6,722 bases of DNA from Patescibacteria group bacterium (GCA_028698375.1 JAQVDI010000031.1:1-6722); one strand, 5' to 3'. Positions 1 through 5,070 are shown, counted from the stretch's first letter. The notes: a model not told the origin generated them from the letters alone. Translations and numbers: made by a program.

Positions 1-218
1 CTCACCACTACGACTTCATTTTTATTCAACCATTTGCCACAGTGGGCGTTATGGCTTTGGGTTATTTGTTTTTCGATTTTTGTCGCAAAATCATAAATCC
101 AAACGTCGCTTAACTGTTCATCAACTCTAGTGAAAAGCATTTTTTGACCAAAAACATCGTCAGGCATGCCAAAAAATATAATTATGACAAATAAAAACGA
201 GGCAATGAGCTTTTCCAT
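1..218 (-). CDS. Secreted TolB-like beta-propeller protein, N-terminal part (runs off window)
   Basis: The minus strand is open from an ATG at 218 to the window edge, giving 72 codons without a stop. An AGGAG Shine-Dalgarno (complement of 225-229) lies 6 nt before the ATG, which fixes the start. The protein begins MEKLIASF, followed by a hydrophobic stretch to about residue 17 and a likely signal-peptidase region near VFG-Q (residues 22-25), so it is probably exported. After this, residues about 27-50 read KMLFTRVDEQLSDVWIYDF, then TKIEKQIT, the pattern of a TolB/PD40 propeller blade (a strand, then a polar turn, then 'DVWIYD', then 'xxQxT'). The following HCGKWLNKNEVVVV resembles the next blade ('xPxWSPDG'-like). 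The family assignment rests on one to two blades, so the function stays open; such propellers usually mediate protein contacts outside the membrane. It lies downstream of the deacetylase on the same strand, with a 108-nt gap. Confidence 0.7.
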   Translation of the reverse strand, partial: MEKLIASFLFVIIIFFGMPDDVFGQKMLFTRVDEQLSDVWIYDFATKIEKQITQSHNAHCGKWLNKNEVVVV

Positions 219-224
219 TTTGTT

Positions 225-229
225 CTCCT
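225..229 (-). promoter_or_regulatory. Ribosome binding site of the TolB-like gene
   Basis: AGGAG on the minus strand, 6 nt before the ATG at 218. It supports this start for a frame that is cut off by the window edge. An 8-bp inverted repeat (226-233 with 291-298) overlaps it and could pair with it in readthrough transcripts. Confidence 0.7.
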
Positions 230-254
230 GGTTGTTTAAGGGCTAAACATAATA

Positions 255-283
255 ATGATCTAACAAATAGCTTAAAAAGTCAA
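255..283 (-). promoter_or_regulatory. Candidate promoter of the TolB-like gene
   Basis: On the minus strand TTGACT (283-278) is followed after 17 nt by GATCAT (260-255), a 4/6 match to TATAAT. Transcription would start near 248, leaving a leader of about 30 nt that contains the AGGAG site. The -35 box is good but the -10 box is weak; readthrough from the deacetylase gene is an alternative. Confidence 0.35.
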
Positions 284-326
284 TGTTTGAAACCAGGATA
301 TTGCCTATGAGGTGAGGATGGTTGTT

Positions 327-1172
327 TTATATCGGGGCAGTGAAGTCATTGAGACTGGCGCCGCCATTAATACGGATACGCTCAAGTTCAAAAATATTAT
401 TACGAGAATTTTCCAAACCATATTGAGTAGTAACAGCACCAATATAGTCGGCTGATTTTAGGATTTTAATTGTTTCTTGGTTATATTTTCCAGCAGGATA
501 ACAGAAAAAATTAACTTTAGTTTGTAGCGTTTTTTCAATAATTTTTTTACTACTAGCAATTTGGTTGGTGGCGGAATCAAAATCTAAAGTTTCCAGGCTA
601 GGGTGGCTCAAAGTGTGTGAGCCCATTTCCCAACCAGCGTTTTTTAATTCTTTTAGCTCTTCCCAGCTCATATATCCAGGTGTGCTGACAAGATCTGTAA
701 TTACAAAAATTACGCCACGATAACCCACTTTTTGCATTATAGGATAGGCCTTTTGATAAATATCAATATATCCATCGTCAAAAGTCAAAACCACTGATTT
801 TGCAAGTGGGTGGTCTAACATTTCAGTTAGAGTTAAAGTTTTGTAATTATTATTTTTTAAGTAATTCATTTGTTCTTGGAAGCTAGAAATTGACAAACTT
901 AAGCCATAGAGCAATTGATCACCGTCGGGATCCGTATCTTGAATATGGTGATACATATAAATTGGAATATTAAAAGTAGTATTATTAATTTTAGGCAATT
1001 GCTTTTTTTCTTTTTCTATTTCGTCTTTTAGCTCCGTGCTAGAATTTTGTTTATCGTTATTTTGTTTTTGATCAGCATTATATTTTTGGTAAAAAAGTAA
1101 AGATGAAAATATAATTATTAATAAAACAACTAGAGCAAAAACTAAAAATAATTTAACTTTGTTTACTTTCAT
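327..1172 (-). CDS. Membrane-anchored polysaccharide deacetylase (carbohydrate esterase family 4)
   Basis: 281 residues. A short basic N-terminus (MKVNKVK) precedes one strong hydrophobic helix (about 8-27), then a polar, Asn/Lys/Glu-rich linker (28-65), so the catalytic domain is tethered outside the membrane. The NodB-type domain begins at IPIYMYHHI (69-77). Motif 1 is TFDDGY (130-135), with D132 the likely base and D133 a metal ligand; motif 2 is HTLSH (186-190), with H186 and H190 as metal ligands; motif 3 is YPAGKYN (225-231), the variant seen in many YadE/PgaB-like deacetylases in place of RxPY. The C-terminal FELERIRI (261-268) is also typical of this subgroup. Such enzymes remove N-acetyl or O-acetyl groups from peptidoglycan or exopolysaccharide; the exact substrate cannot be read here. 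The gene ends with TAA at 329-327. No SD precedes the ATG; a promoter placed 6 nt upstream suggests leaderless translation. Confidence 0.93.
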   Translation of the reverse strand: MKVNKVKLFLVFALVVLLIIIFSSLLFYQKYNADQKQNNDKQNSSTELKDEIEKEKKQLPKINNTTFNIPIYMYHHIQDTDPDGDQLLYGLSLSISSFQEQMNYLKNNNYKTLTLTEMLDHPLAKSVVLTFDDGYIDIYQKAYPIMQKVGYRGVIFVITDLVSTPGYMSWEELKELKNAGWEMGSHTLSHPSLETLDFDSATNQIASSKKIIEKTLQTKVNFFCYPAGKYNQETIKILKSADYIGAVTTQYGLENSRNNIFELERIRINGGASLNDFTAPI

Positions 1173-1178
1173 TTAAAA

Positions 1179-1206
1179 AGTATATCATATATTATAGACA
1201 ACTCAA
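1179..1206 (-). promoter_or_regulatory. Promoter of the deacetylase gene (predicted leaderless)
   Basis: On the minus strand TTGAGT (1206-1201) is followed by a 16-nt spacer and TATACT (1184-1179), with TGA just before it forming an extended -10. Only six bases (1178-1173) separate the -10 box from the ATG at 1172, so the expected start point is at or next to the A of the start codon and there is no room for an SD. The layout matches the ychF promoter closely. Confidence 0.6.
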
Positions 1207-1223
1207 AAATTATTTGTTATGTT
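1195..1223 (+). promoter_or_regulatory. Candidate promoter of the 227-residue gene
   Basis: TAGACA (1195-1200), a 17-nt spacer and TATGTT (1218-1223), with TGT just upstream (1215-1217) as an extended -10. The start point would fall near 1230, leaving about 29 nt of leader with the GAGGTG site. It overlaps the -35 region of the divergent deacetylase promoter, so the two could compete or share a regulator. A TTGACA at 1241-1246 is too close to the gene to serve as -35. Confidence 0.45.
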
Positions 1224-1248
1224 TGGAGAGTTAATTCTCTTTGACAAT

Positions 1249-1254
1249 GAGGTG
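1249..1254 (+). promoter_or_regulatory. Ribosome binding site of the 227-residue gene
   Basis: GAGGTG followed by AAAA and then ATG at 1259. It sets the start of the plus-strand gene and contrasts with the SD-less ychF next door. Confidence 0.75.
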
Positions 1255-1258
1255 AAAA

Positions 1259-1942
1259 ATGGATCAGCAAATTGAGATTTGCAATTGGACTGATATTGGT
1301 TGCCCTGGATATCTGGGGAAACATCGAGACGAAAAATATGTGGCCTGGGATGAGCAATATGGTAAAAATAATTGGCGTTTAATGTGGATTTGGGGTCAAA
1401 TGTATATAGATTTTTTGGGAGTTTGTGCAATTTATGAAGATGCTTATTATGAATTTCTTTCTAGACACGAAGATATTCTTTCGATGTTGATTGCGGATGC
1501 ATGTGAAATTTATGATGATCAGCCCAGTAATATCTTTTCTGGCTTTGATTATACAAACCAAGAAACAAATCGAACACATATCCAAGATATTGCAATTCGC
1601 CGTTGTTTACGTCGTATGGGTCAAAATTTTGTCGGTAATCAATTTATGAGAATTCGTCAAGAAAAAGGTAATCATAAGTTAAGTATTTTGCTTTCACCAG
1701 GCAATGTGCCTTTTCATAAAAAAATGTTTATTGTTAATCCACAAATTACGCCTAAATGGTGGAAGCCTAATAGCGTTGAAAGTTTTTATCAATCAAACCG
1801 GGTTTTACAGTTAAAAATTATAAATAAAAATAGTCGTTTTTTTGTTACTTCTGAATCGATGAATGAGATGTCTGAAATACCAAGTGAATTTATTAAAATA
1901 ATTGCCAGAAATAATTGGGAACTTAGTCATATGCCTAGCTAA
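1259..1942 (+). CDS. Conserved-looking protein of unknown function, 227 residues
   Basis: I do not recognise a named family. The protein appears soluble, with no signal peptide or membrane helix. The N-terminal half is rich in aromatic residues: WDEQYGKNNWRL (30-41), WIWGQ (43-47), YEDAYYEFL (59-67). A dense polar block follows, YDDQPSN (85-91) and SGFDYTNQETNRTHIQDIAI (94-113), then RRCLRRMG (114-121). The block has the clustered Asp, Asn, Thr, His and Arg of a ligand-binding or catalytic site; the run ETNRTHIQDIAIRR looks under strong constraint. The C-terminal half is more ordinary, with SPGNVPFHKK (146-155), WWKP (167-170) and several beta-like stretches. I have an impression that similar proteins occur in other CPR genomes, but cannot verify it. 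The start is set by GAGGTG 4 nt upstream. A weak hairpin over the stop codon and the ychF promoter right after it suggest a single-gene transcript. Confidence 0.85.
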   Translation: MDQQIEICNWTDIGCPGYLGKHRDEKYVAWDEQYGKNNWRLMWIWGQMYIDFLGVCAIYEDAYYEFLSRHEDILSMLIADACEIYDDQPSNIFSGFDYTNQETNRTHIQDIAIRRCLRRMGQNFVGNQFMRIRQEKGNHKLSILLSPGNVPFHKKMFIVNPQITPKWWKPNSVESFYQSNRVLQLKIINKNSRFFVTSESMNEMSEIPSEFIKIIARNNWELSHMPS

Positions 1943-1960
1943 TGTTGGGCATTTTTATTT
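1931..1960 (+). terminator. Weak intrinsic terminator overlapping the stop codon
   Basis: ATGCCT (1931-1936) pairs with GGGCAT (1947-1952) around a 10-nt loop that contains the TAA stop, including one T-G pair. It is followed by a T-rich tail (1952-1960). The stem is short, so termination may be partial and some transcripts may run into ychF. Confidence 0.5.
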
Positions 1961-1965
1961 TGGGC

Positions 1966-1993
1966 TTTAACTTTTATTTAAATCTGTTATAAT
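1966..1993 (+). promoter_or_regulatory. Promoter of ychF (predicted leaderless)
   Basis: TTTAAC (1966-1971), a 16-nt spacer, and a perfect TATAAT (1988-1993) preceded by TGT (1985-1987), an extended -10. Exactly six bases (1994-1999, CTTTTT) separate it from the ATG at 2000, so transcription should begin at the start codon. There is no SD. Confidence 0.7.
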
Positions 1994-1999
1994 CTTTTT

Positions 2000-3124
2000 A
2001 TGAGTTTAAAAATAGGAATTATTGGCTTGCCTAATGTGGGAAAATCAACTCTTTTCAATGCTTTAGTTAAAGGAGCAAGTGCTGAAGCAGAAAATTACCC
2101 CTTTTGTACGATTGATCCTAATGTGGGCATGATTGAAGTGCCAGATGAGAGGTTAAAAAAATTAGCTAAAATTTCTAATTCTAAAAAAATTATGCCGGCA
2201 GTGGTGGAATTTGTGGATATTGCTGGTTTGGTTAAAGGTGCAAGTCAAGGTGAAGGTTTGGGTAATAAGTTTTTATCGCACATTCGTGAATGCGATGCAA
2301 TTGCTATGGTGGTGCGTTTTTTTGAAGATAAAAATATTCAACATGTATCTAACAAGTTAAATCCAAACGATGACATAAAAGTGATTGAAACAGAATTACA
2401 ATTAGCGGACTTAGAAATTGTGTCTAAAAGATTGGACGGAATTGATAGCGAAATTAGGGGTGGTTCTAAAACTGCGTTGCGCGAAAAAAAGATCTTGGCG
2501 AGTATTAAAGCAGCTTTGGATGAGGGAAAAAATGCTCGGGTTATTGAAGTGGATGAGGAAGATTTATTGTTAATCAAGTCACTTTCGCTTTTAACTCTAA
2601 AGCCGATTATTTATGTGGCTAATGTCAGCGAGGATCAGTTGAAAAATGCTGATAAAATGATTGATTCTGCCATTCCCACCCCTCATGTCATTCCTGCGCA
2701 GGCGGGAATCCAGAATGACAATATAAAATTTATCCCGATTTCTGCTAAAATTGAAAGTGAACTAAATGCCTTAAGTGAGCAAGATAAAAAAGAATATTTA
2801 GAAAGTTTAGATATAAAAAATAGTGGTCGTGATCAATTAATTAAAGAAGCTTATAAAATTTTAGGATTGTTAACTTTTTTTACTAGTGGTGAACCAGAAA
2901 CGCGGGCGTGGACTGTACGCAAGGGGGCAAAAGCACCAGAAGCTGCTGGGGTAATTCATACAGATTTTGAATACGGTTTTATCAGCGCGGATGTGATTGA
3001 TTGGCAAAAATTGGTGGAAGTTGGCGGCTGGAGTGATGCGCGCGCAAAAGGTATGGTGCGCATGGAAGGCAGAGATTATGTAGCAAAAGATGGCGATGTG
3101 ATGTTATTTAAATTTAATGTATGA
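2000..3124 (+). CDS. ychF: Redox-/ribosome-associated ATPase YchF (Obg family), with an in-frame repeat insertion
   Basis: 374 residues, full length. YchF/OLA1 proteins are cytosolic P-loop ATPases that bind ribosomes and influence translation and stress responses. Visible motifs: G1 GLPNVGKST (9-17), switch I near NYPFCTIDPN (32-41), G3 DIAGL (73-77), NVSE (208-211), which stands where classical GTPases have NKxD and is the family feature linked to ATP preference, and SAK (248-250). A coiled-coil-like insertion spans about 125-200. The C-terminal TGS domain starts near 290 (LLTFFTSGEPETRAWTV) and ends with DGDVMLFKFNV, as is typical. Unusually, residues 230-240 (VIPAQAGIQND) are encoded by a palindromic repeat. 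From my recollection of E. coli YchF (363 residues), the distance from the NxxE asparagine to the residue before the SAK-equivalent is 11 longer here, matching the insert. The stop TGA overlaps the next start (ATGA). Confidence 0.97.
   Translation: MSLKIGIIGLPNVGKSTLFNALVKGASAEAENYPFCTIDPNVGMIEVPDERLKKLAKISNSKKIMPAVVEFVDIAGLVKGASQGEGLGNKFLSHIRECDAIAMVVRFFEDKNIQHVSNKLNPNDDIKVIETELQLADLEIVSKRLDGIDSEIRGGSKTALREKKILASIKAALDEGKNARVIEVDEEDLLLIKSLSLLTLKPIIYVANVSEDQLKNADKMIDSAIPTPHVIPAQAGIQNDNIKFIPISAKIESELNALSEQDKKEYLESLDIKNSGRDQLIKEAYKILGLLTFFTSGEPETRAWTVRKGAKAPEAAGVIHTDFEYGFISADVIDWQKLVEVGGWSDARAKGMVRMEGRDYVAKDGDVMLFKFNV
2687..2719 (+). repeat. 33-bp palindromic repeat (VIPAQAGIQ type) inside ychF
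   Basis: The ends GTCATTC (2687-2693) and GAATGAC (2713-2719) are perfect 7-bp inverted repeats. Nested within is a hairpin, ATTCCTGC (2690-2697) with GCGGGAAT (2702-2709), 7 of 8 Watson-Crick plus one wobble, and a 4-nt loop. The element is exactly 11 codons and is read in phase as VIPAQAGIQND. The translated core VIPAQAGIQ is a widely recurring signature of short dispersed palindromic repeats in bacterial genomes. It is far richer in G and C than the surrounding codons. Upstream, CATTCC occurs again at 2671-2676, so the element's left boundary may lie a little further left. No second full copy is present in the window. Confidence 0.8.
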
Positions 3125-3609
3125 GCATAGACATAATTTTATATTTTGTGGCTAGTCTGTTGATTATTTTGGGAGCAATTGGTATTTTTTTGCCTCTAAT
3201 GCCGGGCGTTGTCCTAATTTTCTGTGGTATTCTTTTGGCGAGTTTTGTTGCCAATTTTTCTTTCATCTCATGGATTACGATTGTGATTTTAGGTATTTTA
3301 GTTTTAATTTCGTTGATTGTTGATTATTTTGCTGGCGTAATTGGTGCTAAATTCGGCGGTGCTTCCATATTGGGTATTTTGGGCGCTTTATTTGGTTCGC
3401 TTTTTGGCTTTACTATCTTAGGTCCTATTGGTTTAATTGTTGGTCCGGCTTTAGGAGTTTTAGTTTTTGAATTAATTTCTAAGCGTAGTCCAAAAAATAG
3501 TTTGCGTGTTGCGGGTGTTTCTTTAATTTCTACTCTTATTGGTTTGGTAATCAATATAATTATTGCTTTGACAATGATAATTATTTTTATTTTCGCAATT
3601 TTTGTATAA
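3121..3609 (+). CDS. DUF456 family membrane protein
   Basis: 162 residues, nearly all hydrophobic. Helices lie at about 5-23, 27-45, 50-68, a Gly-rich pair spanning 78-118, and 130-162. Family features are LPLMPG (24-29) after the first helix, DYFAGVIGAKFGGAS (68-82), and the repeated glycine pattern with GPIGLIVGPALG (101-112) before FE at 116-117. These match DUF456 (Pfam PF04306), small bacterial inner-membrane proteins without an assigned function; the Gly-rich segments recall small-molecule or glycine-zipper packing, which is inference. The gene starts within the ychF stop (ATGA) and has no SD, so it is probably translated by coupling from ychF. There is no terminator after its TAA; the promoter of the next gene begins six bases later. 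Confidence 0.88.
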   Translation: MSIDIILYFVASLLIILGAIGIFLPLMPGVVLIFCGILLASFVANFSFISWITIVILGILVLISLIVDYFAGVIGAKFGGASILGILGALFGSLFGFTILGPIGLIVGPALGVLVFELISKRSPKNSLRVAGVSLISTLIGLVINIIIALTMIIIFIFAIFV

Positions 3610-3614
3610 AATTA

Positions 3615-3643
3615 TTGACTCTTTTTCAAATATTACATAAAAT
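3615..3643 (+). promoter_or_regulatory. Promoter of the 63-residue Cys/His-rich gene
   Basis: TTGACT (3615-3620), a 17-nt spacer and TAAAAT (3638-3643), close to a consensus housekeeping promoter. Start near 3650, leaving about 20 nt of leader that includes the SD. The TTG of this -35 box could be misread as a start codon for a longer frame, but the promoter and SD favour the ATG at 3672. Confidence 0.7.
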
Positions 3644-3655
3644 ATTTTTATCACG

Positions 3656-3666
3656 AAAGGGAGGTG
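3656..3666 (+). promoter_or_regulatory. Very strong Shine-Dalgarno of the 63-residue gene
   Basis: AAAGGGAGGTG, nearly full complementarity to the 16S rRNA tail, with GGAGG 7 nt before the ATG at 3672. It is the strongest SD in the window and decides the start. Confidence 0.85.
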
Positions 3667-3671
3667 CTAAG

Positions 3672-3863
3672 ATGGCAAGGCTTTACTGCCAGTGTCAAAA
3701 TCCTTCTTGTCAGACACACCGAGATGTGCCTGATGAGGAGGCAGACGCTACGCGCAGAGAGGGGCTGCGCGTAATCTTCCATGGTGAGGCTCACAAGCCT
3801 CACTATGGGGACGAATTCGTGGAGCGGCGGAAGTACTATAGTTTGTACCGCAGCCGCTCCTAA
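3672..3863 (+). CDS. Small Cys/His-rich protein of unknown function (63 residues), likely zinc-binding
   Basis: The protein opens with MARLYCQCQNPSCQTH, giving C6, C8, C13 and H16 in a compact CxCx4Cx2H array, and carries H37, H41 and H44 further on, so one metal site, most simply zinc, is plausible. The middle is acidic (DVPDEEAD, 18-25) and the C-terminus basic and aromatic (ERRKYYSLYRSRS, 51-63), which could bind nucleic acid; that is inference. No named family is recognised. Base composition is strikingly different: 69 of 120 bases are G or C in 3721-3840, against 13 of 60 in 3541-3600. It has its own promoter, a near-perfect SD and a strong terminator, so it is a self-contained and probably highly expressed unit. 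A longer reading from TTG at 3615 would start in the -35 box and is unlikely. High expression with optimised codons, recent transfer, or both could explain the composition. Confidence 0.85.
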   Translation: MARLYCQCQNPSCQTHRDVPDEEADATRREGLRVIFHGEAHKPHYGDEFVERRKYYSLYRSRS

Positions 3864-3867
3864 CGCT

Positions 3868-3904
3868 AACCAGCCGGTTTAACCACCGGCTGGTTTTATT
3901 TTTT
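3868..3904 (+). terminator. Strong intrinsic terminator between convergent genes
   Basis: AACCAGCCGG (3868-3877) and CCGGCTGGTT (3886-3895) form a perfect 10-bp GC-rich stem with an 8-nt loop, followed by a T-rich tail to 3904. It ends the 63-residue gene. Read on the minus strand the hairpin follows the heliorhodopsin stop, but there is no T tract after it, so termination in that direction is less certain. Confidence 0.92.
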
Positions 3905-4664
3905 ATGGTCTAAGAGTACCGGCAAAAACTTGCCAAGCGAGTAATGATTTAGCAACTAAACTTAAAATAATATAGACTTTTTCTCCAAATAAATAATCTT
4001 TCCATTTCCCCACTTTTTTGTATTGTAGAACTTGGTTAATGGCAAAAGAATTAAAGAATAGAAAAATTGAAAAATAAATCCAATAAACAAAATCAGGAGC
4101 TTTATTCTCGCCGCCACCAGCGCCAAACAGATAAAAAGCAACTGCCACCCACGGAATAATCCCGACAATACAACCAAAAATAAAACTAGTCCAATCTGTT
4201 TTTTCTGTACTTTGGTTATGAAGTTCCATCATCCAGCCAAATAAAATCATTGAAGCGTTAGCCCCAAATAGTGCGATTAAAGCGCTAATATCGTAAATGC
4301 CTACAAGCATCGCAATAATTAGAATCATTACGCTGGAGCTAATGGAATATTCTATCCAGCGATAAAAATTAATTCCTTTTTCTAAGTTGCGGTTGTAAAT
4401 TTCATTAAACCACGGCAAAGAAATTAATAAATGGAAAAAAGCAGAAATAAATAAAAAAACAGCTACTGCTGGACCAATTTGTAAATTCCAAATTATTTGA
4501 GAATCAGGCATTAATTTTTGGGTGGCAATATTAAATCTCAGAAAACTTTCCATCACCGGTAAACTAAAATTACTAGAAATCAAAAGCATAACAATCCCTT
4601 GAATTAAATGTAAAAAGGCCATGAAAAGATTGAAACGTCGTAAACCTTTTAATTTTTTTGTCAT
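3903..4664 (-). CDS. Heliorhodopsin (retinal-binding seven-helix photoreceptor)
   Basis: 253 residues, the usual heliorhodopsin length, with seven hydrophobic helices at roughly 11-30, 59-83, 99-121, 125-146, 157-180, 191-215 and 228-250. Helix 3 carries RWIEYSISSS (102-111), the family hallmark, with E105 in the place of the Schiff-base counterion; helix 7 has SLVAKSLLAWQVF (235-247), with K239 as the retinal lysine. Histidines H19 (helix 1) and H78 (helix 2) match the conserved cytoplasmic-side pair of the family. FFNSFAINQVLQY (203-215) is also typical. Heliorhodopsins sit inverted relative to other rhodopsins, with the N-terminus in the cytoplasm, have slow photocycles and mostly do not pump ions; sensing is the common proposal. 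The gene starts 10 nt after the superoxide reductase stop, has no SD, and is probably co-transcribed and translationally coupled. No retinal synthesis gene is in the window, so retinal may come from outside. Confidence 0.95.
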   Translation of the reverse strand: MTKKLKGLRRFNLFMAFLHLIQGIVMLLISSNFSLPVMESFLRFNIATQKLMPDSQIIWNLQIGPAVAVFLFISAFFHLLISLPWFNEIYNRNLEKGINFYRWIEYSISSSVMILIIAMLVGIYDISALIALFGANASMILFGWMMELHNQSTEKTDWTSFIFGCIVGIIPWVAVAFYLFGAGGGENKAPDFVYWIYFSIFLFFNSFAINQVLQYKKVGKWKDYLFGEKVYIILSLVAKSLLAWQVFAGTLRP

Positions 4665-4674
4665 TTTTTATTTT

Positions 4675-5046
4675 TTAGTTTTTCCAAAGACCATGGATAT
4701 TACAATAAGCACGGGCAATTTTTATTTTTTCTGCATTAAAAAATGTTTGTGGTTTTTGACCAATTTTAAGATATTTATGACAAACATCTTTTTTGTCCAT
4801 AACTTCAATCCATTCAATATGATGTTTTGGTGCCATTGGGTGTGGGTTTGATCCAACTTGAACTAAAATTCCTTTTTTATCAGTTTTAATAATTGGTCGA
4901 TGTTTTTCAGTCCCCTCCTCTTTAACTTTAGCAATTAATAATTCCATTGGTTGGCCGCAACAAACTAATTCTCCCTTACCTTCATGCGTTAATTCTACCA
5001 TGTTGCCGCAAACATTGCATTTGTAAATTTCATTTAATTTTGTCAT
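4675..5046 (-). CDS. dfx: Desulfoferrodoxin-type superoxide reductase (2Fe-SOR)
   Basis: 123 residues, full length. It reduces superoxide to hydrogen peroxide without releasing oxygen, using electrons usually from rubredoxin, in the cytosol of anaerobes and microaerophiles. The N-terminal desulforedoxin domain has C10, C13, C29 and C30 (CNVC, then CC), the four ligands of the rubredoxin-like iron centre I. The catalytic domain has EKH (47-49), with E47 and K48 the second-sphere catalytic pair and H49 a ligand, VGSNPHPM with H69, KHHIEW with H75, and ARAYCNIHGLW with C115 and H118, completing the His4-Cys centre II. All ligands are therefore present. The start has no SD; an extended -10 (TGTTATAAT) lies upstream. 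It is the first gene of a probable two-gene unit with heliorhodopsin, possibly continuing from the glycosidase, 42 nt upstream. No catalase, peroxidase or rubredoxin gene is visible here. Confidence 0.97.
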   Translation of the reverse strand: MTKLNEIYKCNVCGNMVELTHEGKGELVCCGQPMELLIAKVKEEGTEKHRPIIKTDKKGILVQVGSNPHPMAPKHHIEWIEVMDKKDVCHKYLKIGQKPQTFFNAEKIKIARAYCNIHGLWKN

Positions 5047-5070
5047 AGATTAATTAAATTTATTAAGTTT

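Noticed and set aside
318..458. Plus-strand 46-codon frame starting ATGGTTG after GAGGTGAGG
   Set aside because: It has an SD-like sequence but lies almost wholly antisense to the conserved end of the deacetylase, and its peptide has no recognisable features.
1203..1585. Minus-strand frames over the 227-residue gene
   Set aside because: They are antisense to a gene with an SD and a coherent protein; their products look like random translations.
2687..2719. CRISPR repeat
   Set aside because: Only a single copy is present, it has no spacer array, and it is read in frame inside ychF; it fits a dispersed palindromic repeat instead.
3615..3671. N-terminal extension of the small gene from TTG at 3615 (82 residues in total)
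   Set aside because: The TTG is part of a good -35 box with a matching -10 17 nt later, the added 19 residues have the AT-rich composition of intergenic DNA, and a near-perfect SD points to the ATG at 3672.
4621..4851. Plus-strand 76-residue frame across the heliorhodopsin-superoxide reductase junction
   Set aside because: It is the antisense of two well-identified genes and is Phe/Ile-rich only because it reads Lys/Asn codons in reverse.
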